Source of the DNA: SIG603 sp963621245
Lineage (GTDB): Bacteria; Bacillota; Clostridia; Oscillospirales; Acutalibacteraceae
Assembly: GCA_963621245.1 (NCBI GenBank)
Contig: CAVFCW010000003.1
Coordinates: 124,001 to 188,000, forward strand
Direction: 5' to 3'
DNA: 64,000 bases
Below are positions 52,300 through 61,072 of the stretch, piece by piece. A program made the translations under genes and the position numbers. The stretch's first letter is position 1. Each line of letters begins with the position of its first letter. Under the pieces are notes generated by a model. That model was not told the DNA's origin. It saw nothing but the letters and a program-made list of their open reading frames with translations, and did not search any database.

Positions 52300-54236
52300 T
52301 ATAAAGCCTCCCTTTCTGCGATGTAATCGGCATTTCTCTTCTCATACTCTGCCTTGACGTCTCCCCAGAAGTCCTGAGGAACTCTTCTCGATTTAACCTC
52401 GCCGTTATCCATATAAATTGTGATGAATGTCTTCTCTTCCTCGCTAAGCGAATTTTCGCTGTCGCTTCTCTTGAAGTAGAGCGGTTCGCTGTCGCACTTT
52501 CTCAAAAGACAAGCGTTAAGAATAATTTTGCAGACAGTGACAATATCCATAACCTCGTGCGCACGCATAAGCTCATGCGGATTTTTGCACGAGATTTTCG
52601 GAATATCGTTAGCCTCGATGTCCTCGATAAGTGCAAGGCCTTGTTTTAAGAGATCGTCGTTTTTCACGCCGCCGCAGTAGTTCTGCATTGCCTTAGAAAC
52701 AGCCATGTTGACCTCTCTCCAGTCAAATCCGTTCTCAACGTAAAGCGGAGCGAGAAGTCTTTCCTTTTCTGCATCGACAAAGCTCTGATCAAACGGCTCA
52801 AGCTCCTTTTTGTCTGCCGAAGCCGCAGCCTTTCTGCCGGCGTAATATCCCGTTGCGCAAGCCGCACCGGCACAGTCGGAAGCATAAAGCTGATCGCCGG
52901 CGGCATAAACACCGTCAACGCTCGTCATAAGATCCCAGTCGGTGATGATTCCGCCCGGTGCACCGAAAAGCTGACGCTCCTGATCGAGGAATGCGGCAGA
53001 CTGCCAGCCCGTGCCGTAGGACTGCAAAACGTGCTTTGTCGGGTCAAATCCGCGCTCGGTATAATTCTTGAGAATCGGGATTTTTGTCTTTCCCTCTTCA
53101 CCGACCATCATGCCCCAGATAACTCTTCTCTCGGTATCGGGCATTTTAGAAAGATCGGCATAGAACGGAAGCTTATATCCTCTCTCGATAAGCTTGTCAA
53201 ACGCAAGCGTCTCGGGACCTCTGTACTCGTATTTCGGCTCGTCGATAACTCCGCCCTTGAGGAAGAATTTCTGTCCCTCAACGGGATGATATCTCTCAGA
53301 AACCGTCTTTAATTCGTTTCCGTCACGGTCGACATAAGGAATCTCGACTCCTCTCGAGTCAACCATAGTTGCTGCATACCACGTGTTGTGGTTGTTGCCC
53401 GTTCCGTAAGGCGGATAGCTTCTTCCTGCGGCTGAAAATTCACCTCTGACGGATTTCTCCATAAGTGTGAACTCAACGCCCGCCTTGTAACCCATAGCGT
53501 GGCCCGAACCTATCGACTGGAAAGGTCTGAACTCGCAAAGACCGGGGGTATCGGGGCTGAAAAGCCAAACTCTTGCGGGTCTCGACATTGTGAGAACGGT
53601 TGATTTTGACGAGAAAACAATAGTCTTTCCCGTGTGAACGTTCATACCGACTGCGCCGATACCGACTTTTTTGCCGTCAACCTCTTTAACCATAAGTGCG
53701 GTAGCCTCGGTGTGGTCATAAAGCTTAACGCCTAATTTTTTCATCTCCTTAACCATTGCCGGTTTAAAGGTAGATCCCCACACACGAAGTGTATATTTTG
53801 TTGAATAATCGTAAGCGTACATGAGCTTGGTTTCAGGATCACGGAACTCCGCACCGACAAACTCATCGTCTGTATCTCTTACCTTACCGCCCATTTTCTC
53901 AATATCGAGAACACGGTCATAACCCTCACGGCACTCAATGTAGTGAGCGATTGCGTTTGAATAGTGATCCTGCTCGTCAACATAAGCGTAGGTCATCTCC
54001 TCGGGCGTGACGGTACAGCCGGGGTTGGTGCAAGCCATCTCCCAGTGGTCAAATCCCGAACCGGCTGAGCCTGAACGCACGGTAGCGCCTTTCTCAACAA
54101 GTATTACTTTCTTTCCTGCCTTTGCGGCGGCAATTGCGGCATTACATCCCGCAAGTCCTCCTCCGAGGACAAGAACATCACACGAAACATTTTCCTGAAC
54201 ATCTGCCTCATTGGCATACGGCCATTTAAATTCCAT
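52299..54236 (-). CDS. FAD flavoprotein of the AprA/fumarate-reductase family
   Basis: A 645-residue flavoprotein. The FAD-binding Rossmann motif is CDVLVLGGGLAGCNAAIAAAKAGKKVILVEKG. Conserved substrate-side blocks include GSAGSGFDHWEMACTNPGC and the C-terminal FAD loop GVYAAGDQLYASDCAGAACATGYYAGRKAA. Together with the ferredoxin downstream it has the layout of adenylylsulfate reductase AprAB. However, no sat, qmo or dsrAB is near, so the substrate could be APS or an unrelated organic acceptor. Confidence 0.85.
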   Translation of the reverse strand: MEFKWPYANEADVQENVSCDVLVLGGGLAGCNAAIAAAKAGKKVILVEKGATVRSGSAGSGFDHWEMACTNPGCTVTPEEMTYAYVDEQDHYSNAIAHYIECREGYDRVLDIEKMGGKVRDTDDEFVGAEFRDPETKLMYAYDYSTKYTLRVWGSTFKPAMVKEMKKLGVKLYDHTEATALMVKEVDGKKVGIGAVGMNVHTGKTIVFSSKSTVLTMSRPARVWLFSPDTPGLCEFRPFQSIGSGHAMGYKAGVEFTLMEKSVRGEFSAAGRSYPPYGTGNNHNTWYAATMVDSRGVEIPYVDRDGNELKTVSERYHPVEGQKFFLKGGVIDEPKYEYRGPETLAFDKLIERGYKLPFYADLSKMPDTERRVIWGMMVGEEGKTKIPILKNYTERGFDPTKHVLQSYGTGWQSAAFLDQERQLFGAPGGIITDWDLMTSVDGVYAAGDQLYASDCAGAACATGYYAGRKAAASADKKELEPFDQSFVDAEKERLLAPLYVENGFDWREVNMAVSKAMQNYCGGVKNDDLLKQGLALIEDIEANDIPKISCKNPHELMRAHEVMDIVTVCKIILNACLLRKCDSEPLYFKRSDSENSLSEEEKTFITIYMDNGEVKSRRVPQDFWGDVKAEYEKRNADYIAEREAL

Positions 54237-54282
54237 AAGTTCTTCTTCCTTTCAACTGACTTTGCAATATTTTGCAATTTTC

Positions 54283-54311
54283 ATATTAACACATTGCTAA
54301 AATATTGTAAA
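54283..54311 (-). promoter_or_regulatory. Promoter of the flavoprotein-ferredoxin-pepD operon
   Basis: TTTACA (54306-54311) and TAATAT (54283-54288) on the minus strand with a 17-base spacer, about 45 bases before the flavoprotein start. Confidence 0.7.
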
Positions 54312-54323
54312 TATTAATGCACA

Positions 54324-54362
54324 AAAAAGAGACTTAGCTCTTTTTGAAAGAGCAAAGCCTCA
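54324..54362 (-). terminator. Intrinsic terminator after degV
   Basis: GCTCTTT/AAAGAGC with outer GAG/CTC pairing forms a hairpin followed on the minus strand by TTTTTT. It partly abuts the -35 box of the next operon. Confidence 0.75.
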
Positions 54363-54375
54363 TCACTTCAAATAT

Positions 54376-55287
54376 TTATCTCTCTGTACCGATGAAATAA
54401 ACCGCCATGGTTCCCGGGCCCGAATGAGCACCGATAACGGGGCCTATGACCGCAACTATAACATCTTTGACGCCGAATTTAGACTTTATCTCAGAAGCAA
54501 CATACTCCGCTTCCTCTTGGCAGTCGCCGTGACTGACAAACACGGTCTGATTTTTGATGTCAATTCCCGTTTTGCCGATTTTGTCAACTATTGCGTCAAG
54601 GCTTGCCTTTCTTCCTCTCACCTTGCCGACATTGATGAGGTGACCCTCGTCGTCAACGTGAAGTATCGGCTTGATTTTTAGCATAGTTCCTGCAAGCGCC
54701 GTTGCCGCACTCACTCTGCCGCCACGCTTAAGGTGACCGAGATCATCAACCGTAAACCAGTGGCACAGGTGAAGTCTGTTTTCATTAAGCCAAGAAAGAA
54801 CCTCGCTCAAACTGCTGCCGTTTGCTTTCAAACGGGCGGCATACCACACAAGCGCACACTGACCGACGCATGCGCAAAGGCTGTCAAAGCACTCGATTTT
54901 TCTCTCGGGATATTTCTCTTTAAGCTCTTCGGCGGCAATCAGAGAATTTTGATATGTTCCCGAAAGGCCCGACGAAAAAGCAATATAAAGAATATCATTT
55001 CCCTCTGATAAAATCGGCTCGAACACATCGGTAAATTCCGACGGTGAAAGCTGACTTGTCGTGCTCCTCGCTCCGCTTTTAAGCATCTCATAGTAATCGT
55101 GAAGGTCGAGTTCTCTGTTGTCGCTGTAATTCTTGTAAGTTCTTCCGTTAACAGTGAAACTCATGGGAATTACCGTGACGCCGAGTTCTTCAGCCATCGG
55201 GGCGGGCATGTCGGAGCAGGAATCAGTGATAATAACATAGTTATTTGTATTCTCACTCATCTTATTTAATTTGTCCTCACTTTTCAT
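54376..55287 (-). CDS. DegV family fatty-acid-binding protein
   Basis: A 303-residue DegV protein. Signatures are VIITDSCSDMPAPMAEELGVTVIPM, TTSQLSPSEF, ILYIAFSSGLSGTYQNSL, and FTVDDLGHLKRGGRVSAATAL. DegV proteins bind fatty acids and in several Gram-positives serve fatty-acid kinase as FakB. The start may be the first ATG or MSENTN nine codons in; the second has a weak AGGA upstream. The gene is followed by a terminator. Confidence 0.92.
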   Translation of the reverse strand: MKSEDKLNKMSENTNNYVIITDSCSDMPAPMAEELGVTVIPMSFTVNGRTYKNYSDNRELDLHDYYEMLKSGARSTTSQLSPSEFTDVFEPILSEGNDILYIAFSSGLSGTYQNSLIAAEELKEKYPERKIECFDSLCACVGQCALVWYAARLKANGSSLSEVLSWLNENRLHLCHWFTVDDLGHLKRGGRVSAATALAGTMLKIKPILHVDDEGHLINVGKVRGRKASLDAIVDKIGKTGIDIKNQTVFVSHGDCQEEAEYVASEIKSKFGVKDVIVAVIGPVIGAHSGPGTMAVYFIGTER

Positions 55288-55367
55288 TTTGTACTATCTC
55301 ATTTTTATAATACAACTATACCTATATAATATGATACCGCCAAGAAAAAAGCAAGCAAAATAAAAAA

Positions 55368-55511
55368 GGGACAGCCAACCTGTCCCTTTTAGCCTGCTAT
55401 ATCAGGCACACACCCTTAAGGTCCACACGGCGAACGAATCCCGGCGCACCACCAAACCTACCGTTTGTAGATTCTCATACACTATCCCAAAAGACCGTGA
55501 ATTATTTTGTG
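55368..55511 (-). ncRNA. Structured small RNA, possibly 6S RNA
   Basis: About 143 nt between a strong promoter and an intrinsic terminator, with no reading frame. Visible helices are CACGG/CCGTG enclosing GAATC/GATTC and CAAAC/GTTTG, a small ACC-TTAA-GGGT hairpin, and GCCTG/CAGGC before the terminator. The 5' GTCTTTT can pair with AAAAGGGAC of the 3' end. Long 5'-3' pairing, a central open region and a 3' side of the form ACCTTAAGGGT...GCCTG resemble 6S RNA. A riboswitch ahead of degV is the main alternative. Confidence 0.5.
55374..55400 (-). terminator. Intrinsic terminator of the small RNA
   Basis: The perfect 11-bp stem AAAAGGGACAG/CTGTCCCTTTT has a five-base loop and is followed on the minus strand by further T. 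Confidence 0.88.
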
Positions 55512-55516
55512 ACTAT

Positions 55517-55545
55517 ATTGTACCGCTTTGTGCATATTTAGTCAA
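55517..55545 (-). promoter_or_regulatory. Promoter of the small RNA
   Basis: TTGACT (55540-55545) and TACAAT (55517-55522) on the minus strand with a 17-base spacer. Transcription would begin near 55510. Confidence 0.82.
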
Positions 55546-55667
55546 CAGTTAATTTGTATACAATATAAGTTTCTCCGTTATCACTAATTTAAAGTTCATA
55601 TTTTAGTCAAAAATACGTTTCGATTTTCGAGCGAAGTTTCATTTGACTTTTGCAAACCGATTTTTCC

Positions 55668-55696
55668 TTGAAATTATGCCGTTTTTTTGATATAAT
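55668..55696 (+). promoter_or_regulatory. Promoter of trmL
   Basis: TTGAAA (55668-55673) and TATAAT (55691-55696) with a 17-base spacer. The resulting mRNA has an unusually long leader of about 265 bases before the trmL start. Confidence 0.75.
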
Positions 55697-55967
55697 AATA
55701 AAGTTGAGCGAGTGTACTTTTGTTATGACCTTTCAAAAGTTTTGTGCTTTAATTGCGTAAAAGAATTATAATTCTCCCATGAGAATAACATTATTCCATA
55801 ATCGCCGAGTTAATCGGTATGTTTTCGTCACCGTGCACAAATCAAGCTCCCTCCATTGTCACATATTCAATAAACTGTTTTTAACAATCGAGAAATCTGT
55901 CTTGGAACTTTTCGTCAAGTTAACGAAAGCTTTATTCCACAAATTTATATTATATGAGGTATTATCT

Positions 55968-56489
55968 ATGGCAACTTTAAATATAGTTATGGTTGAGCCC
56001 GAAATTCCGCAAAATACGGGTAATGTTGCACGAACATGTGCGTGCACGGGCGCAAGACTTCACCTTGTAGGCCCTATGGGATTTAAAATTGACGACAAAA
56101 AACTAAAGCGTGCGGGTCTCGACTACTGGCAGTATTTGGATATAACATTCTACGATTCTCTCGATGAATTTTTCGAGAAAAATCCCGACGGCGCGTTCTA
56201 TTTCTTCACCACAAAGGCACAGCACCGCCATACTGACGTGGAATATCCTGACAATGCATATTTATTCTTCGGAAAAGAAACTGCGGGACTTCCCGAAAAG
56301 CTCCTTTTCGAGCATCCCGATTCATGCGTAAGAATACCCATGATGAATGAGTGCAGAAGTCTCAACCTCTCAAACTCCGTTGCAATCGGCGTTTACGAGG
56401 TTCTGCGCCAGTGGAACTTCCCCGAGCTTAGCTGTTCGGGCGAACTAAGAGAATACAAGTGGACCGAGGCAAACTTAAAACAGGCATAA
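55968..56489 (+). CDS. trmL: tRNA (cytidine(34)-2'-O)-methyltransferase TrmL
   Basis: A 173-residue SPOUT methyltransferase that 2'-O-methylates the wobble base of tRNA-Leu. Motifs are VMVEPEIPQNTGNVARTCACTGA (motif 1), YLFFGKETAGLPEKLL (motif 2) and IPMMNECRSLNLSNSVAIGVYEVLRQ (motif 3, trefoil knot). The ATG at 55968 is chosen because TGAGGT lies about nine bases upstream. The same frame is open 63 codons further upstream, but that stretch has no ribosome site and unusual composition. Confidence 0.94.
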   Translation: MATLNIVMVEPEIPQNTGNVARTCACTGARLHLVGPMGFKIDDKKLKRAGLDYWQYLDITFYDSLDEFFEKNPDGAFYFFTTKAQHRHTDVEYPDNAYLFFGKETAGLPEKLLFEHPDSCVRIPMMNECRSLNLSNSVAIGVYEVLRQWNFPELSCSGELREYKWTEANLKQA

Positions 56490-56491
56490 CA

Positions 56492-56523
56492 AAAGCGTGA
56501 TAAGTAAAAACTTATCACGCTTT
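56492..56523. terminator. Bidirectional terminator between trmL and cinA
   Basis: The perfect 13-bp stem AAAGCGTGATAAG/CTTATCACGCTTT around a short A-rich loop has A/T-rich flanks on both sides of the converging genes. Confidence 0.88.
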
Positions 56524-56539
56524 ATTTTATGCGTAAAAA

Positions 56540-57796
56540 TCAAAATTCTTCGACAACGGGAAGTCCTTCAAGGTATCTTCTCACCATATCGAGCGCATGA
56601 GATGCGGCACAAAAACGGTGCCACTCACGATTTTTTCTTCTGCCAAACTGCTTTCTTGCAGTGACATAAGTATTTTTTCCGTCCGACAAAGCGATATAGA
56701 TAAGACCTACGGGCTTTTCCTTTGTTCCGCCGCCGGGACCTGCAATGCCCGTGATTCCTATTCCTATATCGGAACCCGAAAGCTTCACTATTCCCTCTGC
56801 CATCTCGCGTGCGGTCTGTTCGCTCACAGCGCCCCACTTTTCGAGGGTTTCGTGCTTAACGCCGAGAAGTTTCTCTTTCGTGGCGTTTGCGTAGGTTACG
56901 CATCCCGTCTCGAAAACAGCGCTTGAACCAGACACATCGGTAATTCTCTTTGCGAGAAGTCCGCCCGTACAGGATTCGGCTGTCGCAAGCTTTTTGCCCT
57001 TTTCCAAAAGCTCCTTGACGACAAGCTCCTCGAGTGATTCAACGTCTATGCTGTAAACACAGTTGCCCAAACGGGATTTTATCTCCTCGATTATCGGAGC
57101 GATCATTTCGTCCGCCGCCTCTTCGCTTTTAGCCTTTGCCGTGACCCTGACAAACATCTCGCCCTCTTTTGCATACGGCGCAACGGTGGGGTTCGTTCCC
57201 TCCATCAAGTCGGCTATTATCATAGCAACGGGAGCTTCGCCCTTGCCGTAAACGTGTATGTTATGAGAAACGATTATTTCTTCATCACCGCTTAAAAGAT
57301 AAGGAATTGCGTAGTTTTTGAGCATCGGTGTGAGTTCGCTCGGTGGGCCGGGGAACATCATAACCATTTTTCCCTTGTCAGTTTTGAAAACACAGCCGGG
57401 TGCGGTGCCGTTATCGTTGAGAAGTACGTCACATCCCTCGGGAAGCCAAACTTGCTTAACCATGTTCTCGCTCATCGGCTTATCGGGAAACTGAGCCACA
57501 AGGCGGTCGTAAGATTCCTGATGAAAAACAAGTTTCTTGCCCGAAACGGCGGCAACCGTCTCCTTTGTGAGATCGTCTCCTGTCGGTCCAAGGCCTCCCG
57601 TTGTTATGAGAAGATCGCTTCTCTCGAGCGCGTCCTCGACCGCTTTTTTCAGTCTCTCGGGATTATCGCCGACAGTTGCGGCGTAAAGCAAATCTATTCC
57701 TATTCCCGACAGCTCCTTTGCGACTATCGTTGTGTCGGTGTTTACAACTTTTCCGAGCAAAAGCTCTGTTCCGACAGAAATAATTTCACAGGTCAT
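56540..57796 (-). CDS. cinA: CinA: nicotinamide-nucleotide deamidase / competence-damage protein
   Basis: A 418-residue two-domain CinA. The N-terminal MoaB-like domain shows CEIISVGTELLLGKVVNTDT and LLITTGGLGPTGDDLTKE. The C-terminal deamidase domain (about 255-410) shows LATAESCTGGLLAKRITDVSGSS and GIGITGIAGPGGGT. It recycles nicotinamide mononucleotide into the NAD pool. The start MTCEIIS is chosen for a clear AGGAGG; the frame opens 16 codons earlier. It begins two bases after thiI ends. nadE heads the same gene run. Confidence 0.95.
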   Translation of the reverse strand: MTCEIISVGTELLLGKVVNTDTTIVAKELSGIGIDLLYAATVGDNPERLKKAVEDALERSDLLITTGGLGPTGDDLTKETVAAVSGKKLVFHQESYDRLVAQFPDKPMSENMVKQVWLPEGCDVLLNDNGTAPGCVFKTDKGKMVMMFPGPPSELTPMLKNYAIPYLLSGDEEIIVSHNIHVYGKGEAPVAMIIADLMEGTNPTVAPYAKEGEMFVRVTAKAKSEEAADEMIAPIIEEIKSRLGNCVYSIDVESLEELVVKELLEKGKKLATAESCTGGLLAKRITDVSGSSAVFETGCVTYANATKEKLLGVKHETLEKWGAVSEQTAREMAEGIVKLSGSDIGIGITGIAGPGGGTKEKPVGLIYIALSDGKNTYVTARKQFGRRKNREWHRFCAASHALDMVRRYLEGLPVVEEF

Positions 57797-57798
57797 GC

Positions 57799-58977
57799 TT
57801 ACCTCCTGAAATCGATGTACTTTTTCTCCAAGCTTGCCATACATCTCTCTACAAGACCGTCAACATCGAGATTTTTCTCGGCTCCCATAAGAAGGTTGAG
57901 CGTCGGCTTTGTTCTCGGATGTCTCGGCGTGAATACCGTACAGCAGTCCTCAAACGGCTCGATTGAAATATCGAACGTTCCGATTTTCTGTGCCGTCTTG
58001 ACTATCTCCGCCTTGTCCGTGCCGATAAGCGGTCTGAAAACGGGAAGATTTGCGCAAGCGTCAGTGCACTCTATTGCCTGCATGGTCTGTGATGCAACCT
58101 GACCCAAACTCTCGCCCGTGATTATCGCGTGGCACTGCTCTTCTCTTGAAATTTTCTCGGCAACTCTCATCATAAATCTTCTCATGATGACGGTTGAAAG
58201 CTCTTCGGGGCAATCGTCTCTGATGTGCTCCTGAATTTCAGTGAAGTTTACGATATACATAGGTATTCTGCCGGCATATTCGCTCACCTTTTTAAGCAAA
58301 CGCTCCACCTTGTCCTGTGCTCTCTCTGAGGTGTACGGCGGGCTTGCAAAATGAATTGCCGTGAGCTCGACTCCGCGCCTTGCCATCATCCATGCGGCAA
58401 CCGGGCTGTCGATTCCTCCGCTTATAAGGATAGATGCTTTTCCGCCCGTTCCTACGGGAATTCCGCCTGCGCCCTGTTTGGGATCTGCGTGGATATATGC
58501 GCCCTTTTCTCTTATCTCAACACGAACGGTTACATCTGGATTGTGAACATCAACTGCAATGTGCGGATAATTCTCGAGAATATAGCCGCCCACTTCATTT
58601 GAGATTTCCGGCGACTTATACGGGAATTTCTTGTCGGCACGCTTGCTCTCAACCTTGAAAACACGTGCGGCATTCAGTTCGTCTGCGAGGTACTCGACGG
58701 CCGCCTTCTGAATCTCTGCCATATCCTTTGGTACGATGCAAGCTCTTGTGTATGCCACAACGCCGAATATTTTCGATATTCTGTCCTCTGCCCAATCAAG
58801 ATCGCAATCGTCCCTCATCGGCTCGACATAAATTGTCGACTGCGCAACGCTTACCTGATATTCTCCCTTGGGGGCGATTCTTCTTCTGATGCTTTTCAGG
58901 AGGGTTTCTTCAAAGGTTCTTCTGTTCTGTCCCTTGAGAACTATCTCTCCGAGCTTTAATAAAATAACTTCCTGCAT
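57799..58977 (-). CDS. thiI: tRNA 4-thiouridine synthetase ThiI
   Basis: A 392-residue sulfurtransferase making 4-thiouridine at tRNA position 8. The N-terminal ferredoxin-like and THUMP domains (about 1-165) are followed by the PP-loop ATPase domain with SGGIDSPVAAWMMARRG. The catalytic Cys is in FEDCCTVFTPRHPRTKP. There is no C-terminal rhodanese domain, as is usual in Gram-positives. The cysteine desulfurase gene just upstream (nine-base gap) is its probable sulfur donor. Confidence 0.96.
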   Translation of the reverse strand: MQEVILLKLGEIVLKGQNRRTFEETLLKSIRRRIAPKGEYQVSVAQSTIYVEPMRDDCDLDWAEDRISKIFGVVAYTRACIVPKDMAEIQKAAVEYLADELNAARVFKVESKRADKKFPYKSPEISNEVGGYILENYPHIAVDVHNPDVTVRVEIREKGAYIHADPKQGAGGIPVGTGGKASILISGGIDSPVAAWMMARRGVELTAIHFASPPYTSERAQDKVERLLKKVSEYAGRIPMYIVNFTEIQEHIRDDCPEELSTVIMRRFMMRVAEKISREEQCHAIITGESLGQVASQTMQAIECTDACANLPVFRPLIGTDKAEIVKTAQKIGTFDISIEPFEDCCTVFTPRHPRTKPTLNLLMGAEKNLDVDGLVERCMASLEKKYIDFRR

Positions 58978-58985
58978 TTTTTCTC

Positions 58986-60113
58986 CTATCTGTGAGCGAG
59001 AGAATCAAGACCCTCCCGCAGAGTTTTCAAAAATATATCCGCTTCTTCGGGCGAATTGTAGCGTGAAAAACTTACTCTTATCGAGCTGTCTATTCTGTCC
59101 GCCGAATATCCCATTGCCGCCAAAACATGGCTCGGTTTCGACTTGGAACAGGCAGAGCCCGAGGACACAAAAATATCCCTTTCGCTCAAAAAGTGAAGCA
59201 TGGTCTCACTTCTCACACTTCCGCACGAGAAGTTAAGTATGTACGGCAACGCATCGTCTCTCGAATTTATAACGACGTCGGGCATTTCTCGCAAACCGTT
59301 TAAAAGTCTGTCACGAATATCCGTCACAAGTGCAAGCTCCTCTTTCTCGTCAGGCAATACTCTTACCGCCTCGCCGAATGCACAAATTGCCGGCACGGGC
59401 TCCGTGCCGGGTCTTATTTGCTTTTGCTGACTTCCGCCGAATGCACGGGGATTAACCCTTGCTTTTTTTGAGATATAAATTGCGCCTACGCCCTTTGGCG
59501 CATGAACCTTGTGACCGCTGATTGTCATCATGTCGACGCCGAGTTTTTTTAGATTAATCTTGATTTTGCCGAATCCCTGAACATCGTCCACATGGAAAAA
59601 AGCGGGTGCGTTCGCACGCTTTATTGCGTTTGATACCGCGCCAAGCGGCAAATTAACTCCCGTCTCGTTGTTTACAGCCATCATACTTACAAGTATCGTC
59701 TTTTCGTTGACCGCCTCATAAACGGCAGACTCGGGAATTTGACCGCTTGCATCGGGCTTTAAGAAAATTACCTCAAAGCCTTGCTTTTCGAGCTCCTCTG
59801 CGGCACGCAAAACAGACGGATGCTCGATTGCCGTCGTCACTATTCTGTTGCCTCTGCGTTTTCTTGCGTCTGCACCGCCGAGCACAGCAAGATTATTTGC
59901 CTCGGTTCCGCCTGATGTGAAATAAATTTCACTTTCGTCTGCGCCGATTTTCTGTGCGATTATTTCTCTTGCTTTTGTTACTTCTTTCTCCGCCTCAAAA
60001 CCGACAGAATGAAGTGACGAGGGGTTTCCCCAACATTCTGTCATCATGCTGTAAGCCTTGTCGGCGGCTTCCTTGCATACCTTCGTGGTAGCGGAATTAT
60101 CAAAATATATCAT
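58986..60113 (-). CDS. nifS: Cysteine desulfurase (NifS/IscS family)
   Basis: A 375-residue PLP enzyme moving sulfur from cysteine to an acceptor. The N-terminus MIYFDNSATTKVCKEAADK, the PLP Lys in MTISGHKVHAPKG and the catalytic Cys loop SSGSACSKSKPSHVL are all present. Adjacency to thiI suggests it mainly feeds tRNA thiolation rather than Fe-S assembly. Its ATG shares one base with the preceding stop (TAATG). Confidence 0.94.
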   Translation of the reverse strand: MIYFDNSATTKVCKEAADKAYSMMTECWGNPSSLHSVGFEAEKEVTKAREIIAQKIGADESEIYFTSGGTEANNLAVLGGADARKRRGNRIVTTAIEHPSVLRAAEELEKQGFEVIFLKPDASGQIPESAVYEAVNEKTILVSMMAVNNETGVNLPLGAVSNAIKRANAPAFFHVDDVQGFGKIKINLKKLGVDMMTISGHKVHAPKGVGAIYISKKARVNPRAFGGSQQKQIRPGTEPVPAICAFGEAVRVLPDEKEELALVTDIRDRLLNGLREMPDVVINSRDDALPYILNFSCGSVRSETMLHFLSERDIFVSSGSACSKSKPSHVLAAMGYSADRIDSSIRVSFSRYNSPEEADIFLKTLREGLDSLAHR

Positions 60114-61057
60114 TATAACTTTCTGTATCCTGTGTTGAAATCTACTGTATTTTTAAGCTCTTCGCTGTTTTTGAATCGCTTAAGATTTTGAATCACGATA
60201 TTAACTATGCGATTCTTGGTTTGCTCAAGGTGAAATCCGCCCGATACATGCGGTGTGATTATCACGTTTCCCGCATCCCACAACGGATCGTCCTTGGGGA
60301 GCGGTTCGGGATCCGCAACATCAAGACCCGCACCGAATATTTCGCCGTTCTTTAATGCTCTCACAAGTGCGTCCTGATCGACAATCGATCCTCTGCCGAC
60401 ATTGAGAAAAACGGCAGAGTTTTTCATTTTTGCAAATTTATCTTCATCAAACATATGCGCAGTTTCTTTAGTTCCGGGTAAAGCAACGGCAACGCAGTCG
60501 GCTCTGCTCAAAAGAGAATCGAGCTCTTCGCTTAAGTGAACCTCGTCGGCATACTGCGACGGCGAAGCGTCCTTTCTTCTCACGCCGATGATGTATGCGC
60601 CCATAGCCTTGCAAAGCTTAGCAAACTCAGTTCCGATATCGCCGAGGCCGACAACCAAAACGGTAGAACCCCAAACGGACGAAACCTCTCCCAAATCTCC
60701 CCACTCGTGCTTTCTCTGAAGATCGTGGTAGCCGTTAAGTTTTTTGATAAGCTCAAGGTACATGCCAAGCATATGCTCCGCAATGGCAAGGCCGTAACCG
60801 CCCGTTGCGTTGGTGAGCATAACTCCTTTTGGAAGCGACTTTATGTAAGCGTCAACACCGGCGGATGCCGTTTGAAGCCATTTCAAATTACCGCAAGAAG
60901 GAAGCATTTGGGGATTGGGGCATCCGAGAATGATATCTGCGGATTCCATGAGCTCCTTTGACGGATTTTCGTCAAAAATATATTCATACTCGGGGACGGC
61001 GGCACAAATCAGTCCGTTGTCCTTGTCATTAAGAGAAATTACCGATAAAACTCTCAT
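60113..61057 (-). CDS. D-2-hydroxyacid dehydrogenase family protein
   Basis: A 314-residue NAD(P)-dependent dehydrogenase. The Rossmann motif is VLVVGLGDIGTEFAKLCKAMG near residue 135. The catalytic Arg is in FLNVGRGSIVDQDAL, the acidic residue in GAGLDVADPEPLP and the His in VIITPHVSGGFHLEQT. The substrate is not predictable (hydroxypyruvate, phosphoglycerate or other 2-ketoacids). It sits between nadE and nifS with a 15-base gap upstream. Confidence 0.92.
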   Translation of the reverse strand: MRVLSVISLNDKDNGLICAAVPEYEYIFDENPSKELMESADIILGCPNPQMLPSCGNLKWLQTASAGVDAYIKSLPKGVMLTNATGGYGLAIAEHMLGMYLELIKKLNGYHDLQRKHEWGDLGEVSSVWGSTVLVVGLGDIGTEFAKLCKAMGAYIIGVRRKDASPSQYADEVHLSEELDSLLSRADCVAVALPGTKETAHMFDEDKFAKMKNSAVFLNVGRGSIVDQDALVRALKNGEIFGAGLDVADPEPLPKDDPLWDAGNVIITPHVSGGFHLEQTKNRIVNIVIQNLKRFKNSEELKNTVDFNTGYRKL

Positions 61058-61072
61058 ATTTCACCTCAAAAA

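Noticed and set aside
55368..55511. tmRNA or SRP RNA
   Set aside because: There is no tRNA-like CCA end or tag frame, and the conserved SRP helix-8 motif is absent.
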